Shown here: piece after piece, positions 52,711-60,820 of the stretch
How the letters are laid out: each line of letters opens with the position of its first letter
How positions within the stretch are numbered: position 1 is the stretch's first letter
Source: Halomonas zincidurans B6
GTDB lineage: Bacteria; Pseudomonadota; Gammaproteobacteria; Pseudomonadales; Halomonadaceae
Direction: 5' to 3'
Assembly (NCBI RefSeq): GCF_000731955.1
Contig: NZ_JNCK01000001.1
Span: 124,001-188,000, forward strand
DNA length: 64,000 nucleotides
Translations under genes and position numbers: made by a program
The notes under the pieces: model-generated
Told to the model about the DNA's origin: nothing
What the model saw: the letters and a program-made list of their open reading frames with translations, nothing else
The model's database searches: none

Positions 52711-53057
52711 TTAGTTCTCTCCCTATTTGGCTCGCCGCCCCGTAGCCGAGACAGTTCGCTTTCTTACCGGTCAGAGCCGTCATTCGGCGCTGCAGGCCGG
52801 GCCAGATTCGTCTTTATACTATTAACTAACGAACTATTTCATGCTGACGCTATAAGTAATGTTAACGTCAACATTTATAGATGTTAGGCAACACCCTCAA
52901 GGAGGGCAATATCGATTCGACCAATGTCTAGCGCCGTTGGGTGCTGAATTAGCGATGATCTCGAAGGGTGTCGCAGCCTGACAATATTAGCGGGAAGGGT
53001 TACCCTCAGAACCAGCCAAGGTTCCTTCCTTTGTTGCCAGCCTTATGAGAGCCAATC
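52711..53057. other. Divergent intergenic region between the ribitol-dehydrogenase-like gene and hinT
   Basis: About 350 bases without a gene, AT-richer than the flanks. It holds the second operator palindrome and should carry promoters for both directions. Nothing else can be supported. Confidence 0.55.
52858..52875. promoter_or_regulatory. Second palindromic operator upstream of the ribitol-dehydrogenase-like gene
   Basis: AATGTTAACGTCAACATT carries the same 18-base core as the operator at 51851, including the single central mismatch. The TTGACG on the minus strand is conserved as well. Two near-identical copies about 1 kb apart suggest one regulator and possible looping. Confidence 0.75.
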
Positions 53058-53399
53058 ATGAATTGCCTGTTCTGCAAGATGATCAAGCGCGAGATCGAGC
53101 CCGACGTGGTCTACGAGGACGACCACGTGCTGGCCTTCAACGACATCAACCCGCAGGCGCCACGCCATGTGTTGATCGTGCCCAAGAAGCACATCGCCAC
53201 CTTGAACGCCATCGAGGAGGGCGATCTGGCCCTGGTCGGCCGGCTGCAGTACACCGCCGCCAAGCTGGCCCGCGAGTTCGGCTTCGCCGACGATGGCTAT
53301 CGCGTGGTGATGAACTGCAATGAAGATGGCGGCCAGTCGGTCTATCATATACACATGCACCTGCTGGGCGGCCGCCGCTTTACCTGGCCGGCTGGGTAG
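53058..53399 (+). CDS. hinT: HIT family nucleotide hydrolase (HinT-like)
   Basis: A 113-residue HIT protein. The signature HIHMHLLGG (H-x-H-x-H) lies near residues 97-105 with the nucleophilic middle histidine. The N-terminal FCKMIKREIEPDVVYEDDHV and HVLIVPKKHIATLNAIEEGD are typical of HinT. HinT hydrolyses purine nucleoside phosphoramidates. The length fits the bacterial protein. The gene is divergent from the pentitol island. Confidence 0.94.
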   Translation: MNCLFCKMIKREIEPDVVYEDDHVLAFNDINPQAPRHVLIVPKKHIATLNAIEEGDLALVGRLQYTAAKLAREFGFADDGYRVVMNCNEDGGQSVYHIHMHLLGGRRFTWPAG

Positions 53400-53567
53400 C
53401 CGGCGATCGGCGCACGAGTCGCGATCTTCAGAGCGCGCGTCTCCAACGGGGCATACCGGGCCGTTCACGACCGTGCGTCGCGTGCGGCCCGTCTCGTCAT
53501 GACGCCGATTGATGCCACGCCGCCCTCATGTTTCCCTCATGTTGCCTTATCGATCGAGGAAACCGCC

Positions 53568-54209
53568 ATGCTTCGCAAGCTGACACGCCGCGATCAGCTG
53601 ATCCACCAGTTCGATACCGTGCTGCGCACCCTGGTGCCGCATGCCGCCCAACCCTCGCGGCCGTCGCCCGCCGGTGCTACCCGTGACGAGTCGCTGGATG
53701 AGTTCGAGCGCCGCCACGCCGCCGGGCTGATGCGCATCAACCATACTGGCGAGGTATGCGCCCAAGCGCTCTATCAGGGCCAGGGGCTGACCGCCAAGCT
53801 GGCCGACACCCGTGCGCAGATGGAGCAGGCCGCGCAGGAGGAGATCGATCACCTGGCCTGGTGCGATGCGCGACTGGTCGAGCTCGACGGACGAACGAGC
53901 TATCTCAACCCGCTGTTCTACGCCGCCTCGTTCGGCATGGGCGCGCTGGCCGGCGCGGTCGGCGATCGGCTCAGCCTGGGCTTCGTCAATGCCACCGAGG
54001 AGCAGGTCGGCAAGCATCTCGACGCGCACCTCGAGCAGTTGCCGCGCGGCGACAGGCGCTCCCGCGAGGTGCTCGAGCAGATGCGCGAGGACGAGGCCCA
54101 CCATGCGCGCTGGGCGCTCGAAGCCGGCGGCACGCGGTTCCCGGCGCCGGTCAAGTGGGGCATGTCGTGGATGTCGAAGGTAATGACCCGCAGCGTCTAT
54201 CGATTCTGA
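53568..54209 (+). CDS. coq7: Demethoxyubiquinone hydroxylase (2-octaprenyl-3-methyl-6-methoxy-1,4-benzoquinol hydroxylase)
   Basis: A 213-residue di-iron hydroxylase that performs a late ring hydroxylation in ubiquinone synthesis. The two E-x-x-H type ligand sets are visible in MRINHTGEVCAQALYQ with EEIDHLAWCDARL, and in ATEEQVGKHLDAHLE with REDEAHHARWALEAG. ATG at 53568 follows CGAGGAAACCGCC. It represents the Coq7 type, used instead of or together with UbiF. It converges with an SDR gene; a hairpin lies between them. Confidence 0.94.
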   Translation: MLRKLTRRDQLIHQFDTVLRTLVPHAAQPSRPSPAGATRDESLDEFERRHAAGLMRINHTGEVCAQALYQGQGLTAKLADTRAQMEQAAQEEIDHLAWCDARLVELDGRTSYLNPLFYAASFGMGALAGAVGDRLSLGFVNATEEQVGKHLDAHLEQLPRGDRRSREVLEQMREDEAHHARWALEAGGTRFPAPVKWGMSWMSKVMTRSVYRF

Positions 54210-54341
54210 GCGGCCAGCGATGAGCAAAGCGATTCACACCCGCTTGCTGGGCCATCGCCGAGGGACTCAGTCCCGCACTTCACGAGGCCATGGCGCGTGG
54301 CGGCCCGGTCGCATTGCAGGCCGATGCCGGATCGCCACTCG

Positions 54342-54362
54342 CCGAGCGGCTGTGCCGCTCGG
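54342..54362. terminator. 9-bp stem hairpin between convergent coq7 and SDR genes
   Basis: CCGAGCGGC and GCCGCTCGG pair perfectly around a TGT loop, between two convergent stops. No T-run is present on either side, so a bidirectional terminator is plausible but weakly supported. Confidence 0.4.
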
Positions 54363-54373
54363 TGGCCACTCAG

Positions 54374-55408
54374 TCACCGCCGGCTCAATAGTGGGCGACG
54401 ACGGCGCTTGCGACCGCCCAACAGGGCGCCGGCGAGCAGCAGCGCGGCGCCCGCGGCGAAACCGATCTCGCCACGGTGGGTACTCGCCCATAGCTGGGCG
54501 CTTTGTGAGTGGGCCTCGGCGTTGAAACGCCCCCGGGCGCCCCGGTCGCCGGCGACCGGCTGCCACAGGTTGTCGGCGCGACTCGAATCTTCCGGCTCGC
54601 CGGTCTGCTGGCCGTCGACGGCGTTATGCGCCAGGTAACGGTCCATCAGTCCCGGCGCGAGCTTGTTGCCCCAGATGGTCAGCAGCGAGGAGACGCCGAC
54701 GTAGAGCTGGCGCCGGCGATGGTGGGCTGCCCAGTAGATCGCGCGTGCGCCAACCTCGGGCTGGTAGACCGGGGCGACCGGCCGTGCGCGCTTGGGCAGA
54801 TGGCTGCGGCACCAGTCGAACTGCGGCGTATTCAGCCCCGGCATCTCGACGAGCGTGACATGCACGCGGCTGCCCTCGTTGAGCAATTCGCAGCGCAGCC
54901 CTTCGGTATAGCCCTTGATGGCATGCTTGGCGCCGCAATAGGCGGTCTGCAGCGGAATCGGCCGGTAGGCGAGCGCCGAGCCGACCTGCACGATGGTCCC
55001 GCGGTCGCGGGCTCGCATGCGCTTGAGCGCCGCCAGGGTGCCGTTGACATTGCCCAGGTAAGTGACCTCGGTGACCCGCTTGAACTCCTCGGCGCTCATC
55101 GCGTGCAGCGGCGCGAACACCGTGGTCATGGCGCCGTTGATCCAGATGTCGATGGGGCCGAGCTCGGCCTCGATGCACTCGGCGGCGGCCTCGACCTGCC
55201 GGGCGTCGGCGACGTCGGCGCTGACCACCACCGTGCGGGCGCCCAGCGCCTCGACCTCGCTGCGTACCGCCTCGAGGCGATGGCCGTCGCGCCCGATCAA
55301 CCCGAGATGAGCGCCGTGGCGAGCGAATTCCCGCGCCGTGGCGCGGCCCAGGCCGGCGCCGGCGCCGGTGATCACGACGATTTCCTGGTACCTGTGGTGT
55401 GCGTTCAT
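54374..55408 (-). CDS. SDR family oxidoreductase with C-terminal membrane segment
   Basis: A 344-residue protein whose first 250 residues are a short-chain dehydrogenase: VITGAGAGLGRATAREFARH for the cofactor, Ser near VGSALAYRPIPLQ, Tyr and Lys in YCGAKHAIKGYTEG. The last 90 residues are an extension ending in a hydrophobic helix (EIGFAAGAALLLAGALLGG) and a basic tail, so it is probably membrane-bound. Substrate unknown. It is transcribed in the same direction as the FAD/Fe-S gene upstream with 45 bases between them, and the two could share a transcript. Confidence 0.85.
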   Translation of the reverse strand: MNAHHRYQEIVVITGAGAGLGRATAREFARHGAHLGLIGRDGHRLEAVRSEVEALGARTVVVSADVADARQVEAAAECIEAELGPIDIWINGAMTTVFAPLHAMSAEEFKRVTEVTYLGNVNGTLAALKRMRARDRGTIVQVGSALAYRPIPLQTAYCGAKHAIKGYTEGLRCELLNEGSRVHVTLVEMPGLNTPQFDWCRSHLPKRARPVAPVYQPEVGARAIYWAAHHRRRQLYVGVSSLLTIWGNKLAPGLMDRYLAHNAVDGQQTGEPEDSSRADNLWQPVAGDRGARGRFNAEAHSQSAQLWASTHRGEIGFAAGAALLLAGALLGGRKRRRRPLLSRR

Positions 55409-55453
55409 TTCACGTCCCTGTGTACGCCATACTGGGTTTCGTTACCCTGGATC

Positions 55454-58400
55454 TCAGCGACGGCGGCTCAGTTTCCATAGCGCCAGCCCGGCCGCCGCCA
55501 CGCTGCCGGCGATCAGCGCCGCACGCTGGTTGGCATGCCGCCGGGCCTGTCGGCGGCGACGAACGATCTCGCCCTCCGCCAGGCCGGTATGTGCCTCCGG
55601 CGCCTGATCGAGCGCCATGCGCAGCACCTCGGCGATGTGCAGCGCCTGGCGCGGCGTGGTCTGGGCGATCTGCTCGCGGCAACTGAAGCCGTTGGTGATG
55701 ATCAGGGTGTCCCGGTCGGCCTCGCGGACCTTCGGCAGCAGTACCCGTTCGCCGGCCCCGATCGAGACGTCGTACTTGGCTTTTTCGAAGCCGAACGAGC
55801 CGGACATCCCGCAGCAGCCGGAGTCGGCGATCTGATAGTCGAGTCCCATCCGTTCCATCAGGGTCTGCTCGGCGGACAGGCCGATGACCGCCCTGTGGTG
55901 ACAATGACCATGCACCAGCGCCTTGCGGTTCAGCTTCGGCGGCCGATAGTCGGCGCGCTCGATCAAAAATTCGCTGAACATCATGCTGTTGTCGCGCAGC
56001 CGCTTGGCGCGGGCATCATCCGGGAACAGGTTGGTCAGTTCGTCGCGGAACACCGAGATGCAGGACGGCTCCAGCCCGATGATGGGCATGTCCTCGGCAA
56101 TGGCCGCGTGCAGCGTGGACATCACCTGTTGCAGATACGCCTTGGCGTTATCGAGCATGCCGAAATCGTACAGCGGCCGCCCGCAGCACAGTCCCTCGGG
56201 GGGAATCACTACCCGGTAGCCCGCTGCTTCAAGCACCTCGGTGGCGGCCTGCGCGGTATCCGGATAGAAGTGGTTGCAGAACGTATCTGCCCAGAGCATG
56301 ACGGGGGTGGCCTGGTCGTTGACGACGGGACGCTTGGCGAACCAGGCCTTGAATGTCTGCGGTGCGTAAATCGGCGCCTTGCGTTGCCGCGGCATGGACA
56401 CCACCTGCTTGGTCACGTTGCGCAGCCCCGGCGCCTGAGTGATGAAGTTGGTGACTGCCGGGATCCGCGAGGCCAGCCGCGACCAGCGGTCGATGAAGCC
56501 GAAGGCATAGTGTAACAGTGGCCGCCGATGCGCCCCGGGGGCGAAATAGTGCGACAGGAATTCCGCCTTGTAAGTGGCCATGTCGACGTTCACCGGGCAG
56601 TCGTTCTTGCAGCCCTTGCAGGCCAGACACAGCTCCAGCGATTCATGGACCTCTTGCGACTGCCAGCCGTCGGTGATTATCTCGCCGTTCATCATCTCGA
56701 ACAGCAGCCGGGCGCGACCGCGGGTGGCGTGCTTCTCCTCGCGGGTGACCATGTAGCTGGGGCACATGGTGCCGCTGTCGCTGCGGCACTTGCCGACCCC
56801 CACGCAGCGGAATGCTACCCGCGCGAAACTGCGCTTGTCGTCAGGATACTTGAAGGTCGTCTCGACCTGGTGCGGTGCGTAGTTGACCAGACGCAGGTTC
56901 TCGTCGAGCCGGTAGGGGTCGATGACCTTGCCGGGGTTCATCTTCCAGTCCGGATCCCAGATGCGCTTGAATTCGCGGAACGCCGCGATCAGCTCCGGGC
57001 CGTACATGCGCTCCAGCAGTTCGCCGCGCGCCTGGCCATCGCCATGTTCGCCCGACAGCGAGCCGCCATAGGACACCACCAGGTCGGCCGCCTCCTGGGC
57101 GAAGCGCCGATACTTCTCGACGCCCGCCTGCGACTGCAGGTCGAAGTTGATGCGCGAATGGATGCATCCCTGGCCGAAGTGGCCATACATCGAGCCGACG
57201 TAATCGTACTTCTTGTACAGCTCCTTGAGATCGCGCACATAGTCGCCGACCTGGTCGGGCGGTACGGCGGAATCTTCCCAGCCGGGCCAGTGCGGCTGCT
57301 GCTCGGGCGGCGGGAAGGCGGTCGCCCCCAGCCCCGCCTTGCGCACCTGCCAGAAGCTGGCGGCCTTGGCCTTGTCATCGATGGTTTCGTAATCGACGAT
57401 CTGGCTGCTGGCGTGCTTCAGCTTGTCGATCATGCGCCGTGCCTGGGCGCCGGTGTCGTCCGAATTCTCGCCGCCGAACTCGACCAGCAGGAAGGCGTCG
57501 CCCCTGGGCAGTTCGCCCAGGGCTTGCTCGTTCATGTGTTCGGTGGCTTCGTTATCGAACAGGCGCTTGTCGATGGCTTCCAGGGCGATCGGCCTGGACT
57601 CGAGGATCGTCGGCACGTGATCGCCGGCCTCCTCGACGTTGTCGAACCCGACCACCATCAGCGTGCGGTGCGGTGCATTATCGGTCAGTTTGAGTGTGGC
57701 GTGCAGCACCGTCATGCAAGTGCCTTCGGTCCCGCACAAGGCGCTGGCGAGGTTGAAGCCACGTTCCGGCAGCAGGTCGTCCAGGTTGTAGCCCGAGACG
57801 CGCCGCGGCATGTGCGCGATCTGCGGGTAGCGCTGGCGGATCTGCTCGATGGACCTGTCGCGCAGGTTCTTCAACCTGAGGAAGATGTCGCCCTGGCGGC
57901 CGCCGCCGGCGATGATCTCGTCGATCTCCTGCTCGCTGTAGCCATCCTTGAGCGTCATGCGCACGCCATCGTAGGTGAGGATGTCCAGCGCATGCACGTT
58001 GTCGCAGGTGCGCGGGCCGTGGCCATAGCATTGGGCCTGGACGGAGTGAACGCCGCAGGAGTTGTTGCCGATATTGCCGCCGATGGTGCACCACTCATGT
58101 GTCGACGGGTCGGGGGGGAAGACCAGGTTGTACTTGCCCAGCGCCTGGTTGACCTTGTCGTTGATTGCCCCGGGTTGCACGGTGACACGCTTGCTCTCGG
58201 TGTCGATGTCGACGATCCGGTCAAGGTACTTGGAGTGATCCATGACCACTGCATGGTTGACCGTCTCCCCCGACAGGCTGGTACCCGCCCCCCGGGACAG
58301 GATCGGCACGCCATGGGCATGACAGATGCGATGGATGGCGACGATGTCGTCCACCGTTCTGGGAATCGTCACGCCGATCGGCGGCTGGCGATAGTTGGAG

Positions 58401-58546
58401 GCGTCGTTGGCATACAATGCCCGACTGCCAGCGTCGAAGCTCACCTCGCCCTCGATGGCATCGGCCAGTTCACGGGCCAGCTCACGGTACGCGTGCGTCT
58501 CGCCCCGGGTCGCCGCGGGAGCGGTTTTCATTATCAGATCGTTCAT
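55454..58546 (-). CDS. FAD-binding and (Fe-S)-binding oxidoreductase (YdiJ/GlcD-like)
   Basis: A 1030-residue single-chain enzyme with the architecture of YdiJ-like 2-hydroxyacid dehydrogenases. A VAO-type FAD domain lies at about residues 30-270 (PILSRGAGTSLSGETVNHAV, TIGGNIGNNSCGVHS) and a FAD-oxidase C domain at about 330-560. The ferredoxin-like part holds LACKGCKNDCPVN near residue 640. Two CCG domains follow (CCGRPLYDFG, DSGCCGMSGSFGF). The C-terminus has a short hydrophobic segment, AALIAGSVAAAGLALWKL, which could attach it to the membrane. Substrate may be D-lactate or D-2-hydroxyglutarate; I cannot choose. The ATG has AAGGAA upstream. Confidence 0.9.
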   Translation of the reverse strand: MNDLIMKTAPAATRGETHAYRELARELADAIEGEVSFDAGSRALYANDASNYRQPPIGVTIPRTVDDIVAIHRICHAHGVPILSRGAGTSLSGETVNHAVVMDHSKYLDRIVDIDTESKRVTVQPGAINDKVNQALGKYNLVFPPDPSTHEWCTIGGNIGNNSCGVHSVQAQCYGHGPRTCDNVHALDILTYDGVRMTLKDGYSEQEIDEIIAGGGRQGDIFLRLKNLRDRSIEQIRQRYPQIAHMPRRVSGYNLDDLLPERGFNLASALCGTEGTCMTVLHATLKLTDNAPHRTLMVVGFDNVEEAGDHVPTILESRPIALEAIDKRLFDNEATEHMNEQALGELPRGDAFLLVEFGGENSDDTGAQARRMIDKLKHASSQIVDYETIDDKAKAASFWQVRKAGLGATAFPPPEQQPHWPGWEDSAVPPDQVGDYVRDLKELYKKYDYVGSMYGHFGQGCIHSRINFDLQSQAGVEKYRRFAQEAADLVVSYGGSLSGEHGDGQARGELLERMYGPELIAAFREFKRIWDPDWKMNPGKVIDPYRLDENLRLVNYAPHQVETTFKYPDDKRSFARVAFRCVGVGKCRSDSGTMCPSYMVTREEKHATRGRARLLFEMMNGEIITDGWQSQEVHESLELCLACKGCKNDCPVNVDMATYKAEFLSHYFAPGAHRRPLLHYAFGFIDRWSRLASRIPAVTNFITQAPGLRNVTKQVVSMPRQRKAPIYAPQTFKAWFAKRPVVNDQATPVMLWADTFCNHFYPDTAQAATEVLEAAGYRVVIPPEGLCCGRPLYDFGMLDNAKAYLQQVMSTLHAAIAEDMPIIGLEPSCISVFRDELTNLFPDDARAKRLRDNSMMFSEFLIERADYRPPKLNRKALVHGHCHHRAVIGLSAEQTLMERMGLDYQIADSGCCGMSGSFGFEKAKYDVSIGAGERVLLPKVREADRDTLIITNGFSCREQIAQTTPRQALHIAEVLRMALDQAPEAHTGLAEGEIVRRRRQARRHANQRAALIAGSVAAAGLALWKLSRRR

Positions 58547-58638
58547 CGCCAGTTCCTTGCTCGGTAGGCACCTTGTAGGCCGACACCCGAAGCGCTTCGA
58601 TCGGAATAGCTGTTTCCATCATCGAAATACCCCGGTTG

Positions 58639-60438
58639 TCAGTGCTTGCGCGTCTTGGGAATGAACTCCCGGGCGAACTGACGGAACGAGGCCTTGACGG
58701 TGCCCAGTGCCTCCGGGTCTCCGTGCATCAGCGCCGACATGTAGGCCTTGGCCTGCTCGCGCTTGATGTGTGGCGGAATCGGTGGAATGTTGGGGTCGGT
58801 CTTGACCTCCAGCACCACAGGGCGATCGGCATTCAGGGCGCGGTCCCAGGCACCCGCCAAGGCTTCGGATTCGGTGACCTTGATGCCTTTCAGACCGATC
58901 AGCTCGGCATAGTCGGCATAAGGAAAGTCAGGAATGTTCTGTGACGCCTCGTATTTCGGATCGCCTTCCTGAACACGCATCTCCCAGGTCACCTGGTTAA
59001 GATCCTGGTTATTGAGCACCATGACGATCAGTCGCGGATCGGACCAGCGCTGCCAGTACTTGGCGATGGTCACCAGTTCGGCATTGCCGTTCATCTGCAT
59101 CGCGCCGTCACCGACCATGGCGATCACTGTGCGTTGTGGATGGGCGAACTTGGCGGCGATCGCATAGGGCACGCCATTGCCCATGGTCGCCAGGCCGCCC
59201 GAAAGCGAGGCCATCATGCCGCGGCGCAACTTCAGATCGCGCGCGTACCAGTTGGCCGCCGAGCCGGAGTCGCTGGTCAGGATGCAGTTGTCGGGCAGCT
59301 TGGGCGACAGCTCCCAGAACACGCGCTGCGGATTGACCGGATCGGCATCGGCCATGGCGCGCTCCTCGAGCACCTCCCACCACTGGGCGACGCTCTTCTC
59401 GATGTGCTCGCGCCAGGAGCGATCGGTCTTCTGTTCAAGGTGCGGTAGCAGTGCCTGCAGCGTGGTTGCGCTGTCGCCGACCAGATTGACTTCCATGGGG
59501 TAGCGCATGCTCAGCATGCGACCGTCGATGTCGATCTGCACGCCGCGCGCCTGGCCTTCTTCGGGCAGGAACTCGGAGTACGGGAAACCGGAACCGATCA
59601 TCAGCAGCGTGTCGCAGTTCGACATCAGCTCCCAGCTCGGGTTGGTGCCGAGCAGGCCAATCGAGCCGGTAACGAATGGCAAGTCGTCCGGCAGCGCCGC
59701 ACGCCCCAGCAATGCCTTGGCCACCCCGGCGCCGAGCGTTTCCGCTACCTGGATCACCTCATCGGTCGCATGCAGCGCCCCGGCGCCAACCAGTATCGCG
59801 ACACGTTTACCTTCGTTGAGCACGGCCGCTGCCCGCTTGAGATCGTCTTCGTGCGGGGCGACACGCGGCCGGGCATAGCCAATGCCGGAGTGCACGCTGC
59901 CGTGCGAACGCGGTGGCTTCTCGACAGCCGGCTGAGACTGCAGGTCGCTGGGGATGATCACCGCCGTCACGGTGCGCTCGGAAAGCGCGATACGGATGGC
60001 CCGATCGATCAAATGACGAACCTGGGCCGGACTGGTGGCCATGTGGACGTACTCGTTGGCCACGTCCTTGTACAGCGAGACCAGATCCACTTCCTGCTGA
60101 TAGTCACCGCCCAGGGCATTTCGCCCTTGCTGGCCGACGATGGCGACCACCGGCTGGTGATCCTTCTTGGCATCGTAAAGGCCGTTCAACAGGTGAATGG
60201 CCCCAGGACCGGAGGTGGCCGTGCAAACTCCCACCTCACCGGTGAACTTGGCATGGGCGCAGGCCATGAAGGCGGCCATTTCCTCATGGCGGGTCTGAAT
60301 GAATTCAAACTGGTCGCCGGCACGATTGAACGCTCCCATGATGCCGTTACTGCCGTCGCCGGGATAGCCGTATATGCGCCGGACGTTCCATTGAGACAAG
60401 CGTTTCAGCAGAAAATCACTGACCGTCTCATTGCTCAT
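58639..60438 (-). CDS. Thiamine-diphosphate-dependent enzyme (pyruvate oxidase/acetolactate-synthase-like)
   Basis: A 599-residue ThDP enzyme. The catalytic glutamate lies in QTRHEEMAAFMACAHAKF (about residue 50), the central domain resembles the FAD-type fold of POX/ALS, and the ThDP motif GDGAMQMNGNAELVTIAKYW ends at VMVLNNQDLNQV. Its exact reaction is not settled: similar genes are annotated as pyruvate oxidase or simply thiamine pyrophosphate-requiring protein. There is no small regulatory subunit nearby, so it is not the housekeeping acetolactate synthase. It is divergent from the GH15 gene across a 382-base region. Confidence 0.88.
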   Translation of the reverse strand: MSNETVSDFLLKRLSQWNVRRIYGYPGDGSNGIMGAFNRAGDQFEFIQTRHEEMAAFMACAHAKFTGEVGVCTATSGPGAIHLLNGLYDAKKDHQPVVAIVGQQGRNALGGDYQQEVDLVSLYKDVANEYVHMATSPAQVRHLIDRAIRIALSERTVTAVIIPSDLQSQPAVEKPPRSHGSVHSGIGYARPRVAPHEDDLKRAAAVLNEGKRVAILVGAGALHATDEVIQVAETLGAGVAKALLGRAALPDDLPFVTGSIGLLGTNPSWELMSNCDTLLMIGSGFPYSEFLPEEGQARGVQIDIDGRMLSMRYPMEVNLVGDSATTLQALLPHLEQKTDRSWREHIEKSVAQWWEVLEERAMADADPVNPQRVFWELSPKLPDNCILTSDSGSAANWYARDLKLRRGMMASLSGGLATMGNGVPYAIAAKFAHPQRTVIAMVGDGAMQMNGNAELVTIAKYWQRWSDPRLIVMVLNNQDLNQVTWEMRVQEGDPKYEASQNIPDFPYADYAELIGLKGIKVTESEALAGAWDRALNADRPVVLEVKTDPNIPPIPPHIKREQAKAYMSALMHGDPEALGTVKASFRQFAREFIPKTRKH

Positions 60439-60820
60439 GTCGAAATGCCTCCATGCACGTTCATTACATGAACCACGCCGAGCGATGATCGTTAATCATC
60501 GGTCTGGTCGATCTTGTCTATTCAAGCTAGAAGCTAGTTAAAACGATTGGCAGGGTTCAAGAAATGAAAAAAATTCATTAATAACAAAAGTTAATAAAAA
60601 GATTGGCGCGCCCCGCTACGTAGGCCCAGCGCAGAGGGCAGTGCTATGCTGATGGCTGTGGTTCCCGCACTGCCTCGGTATATGCCGAGTTGAGTGCGGG
60701 GCCTAATGATTAGGGCGGCGTCTATGCCCTAAGAAGCCGTTTGCTGGAGAGCGTTGAAGAGTTATCCGAGTAATAATAGCGAACGTGCATGAAGGTAATT
60801 GCGTTCGAAGGAGTTTTTGC
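60439..60820. other. Divergent intergenic region between ThDP enzyme and GH15 gene
   Basis: About 380 bases with no gene. Bases 60535-60605 are AT-rich. The plus-strand half holds the extended -10 and structured leader listed separately; nothing else is supported. Confidence 0.55.
60642..60732 (+). promoter_or_regulatory. Extended -10 promoter and structured leader of the GH15 gene
   Basis: TGCTATGCT at 60642-60650 is an extended -10. Directly downstream lies a nested hairpin (CCCGCACT at 60664 pairs with AGTGCGGG at 60693, with CTCGG/CCGAG inside). After it two small stems compete: CCTAA/TTAGG at 60702-60714 and TTAGGGC/GCCCTAA at 60710-60732. They share TTAGG, so only one can form. This is the layout of a conformational switch, though no riboswitch family is recognised. 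Confidence 0.45.

Noticed and set aside
56528..58567. 679-residue antisense frame opposite the FAD/Fe-S gene
   Set aside because: Antisense shadow caused by GC-rich codon use.
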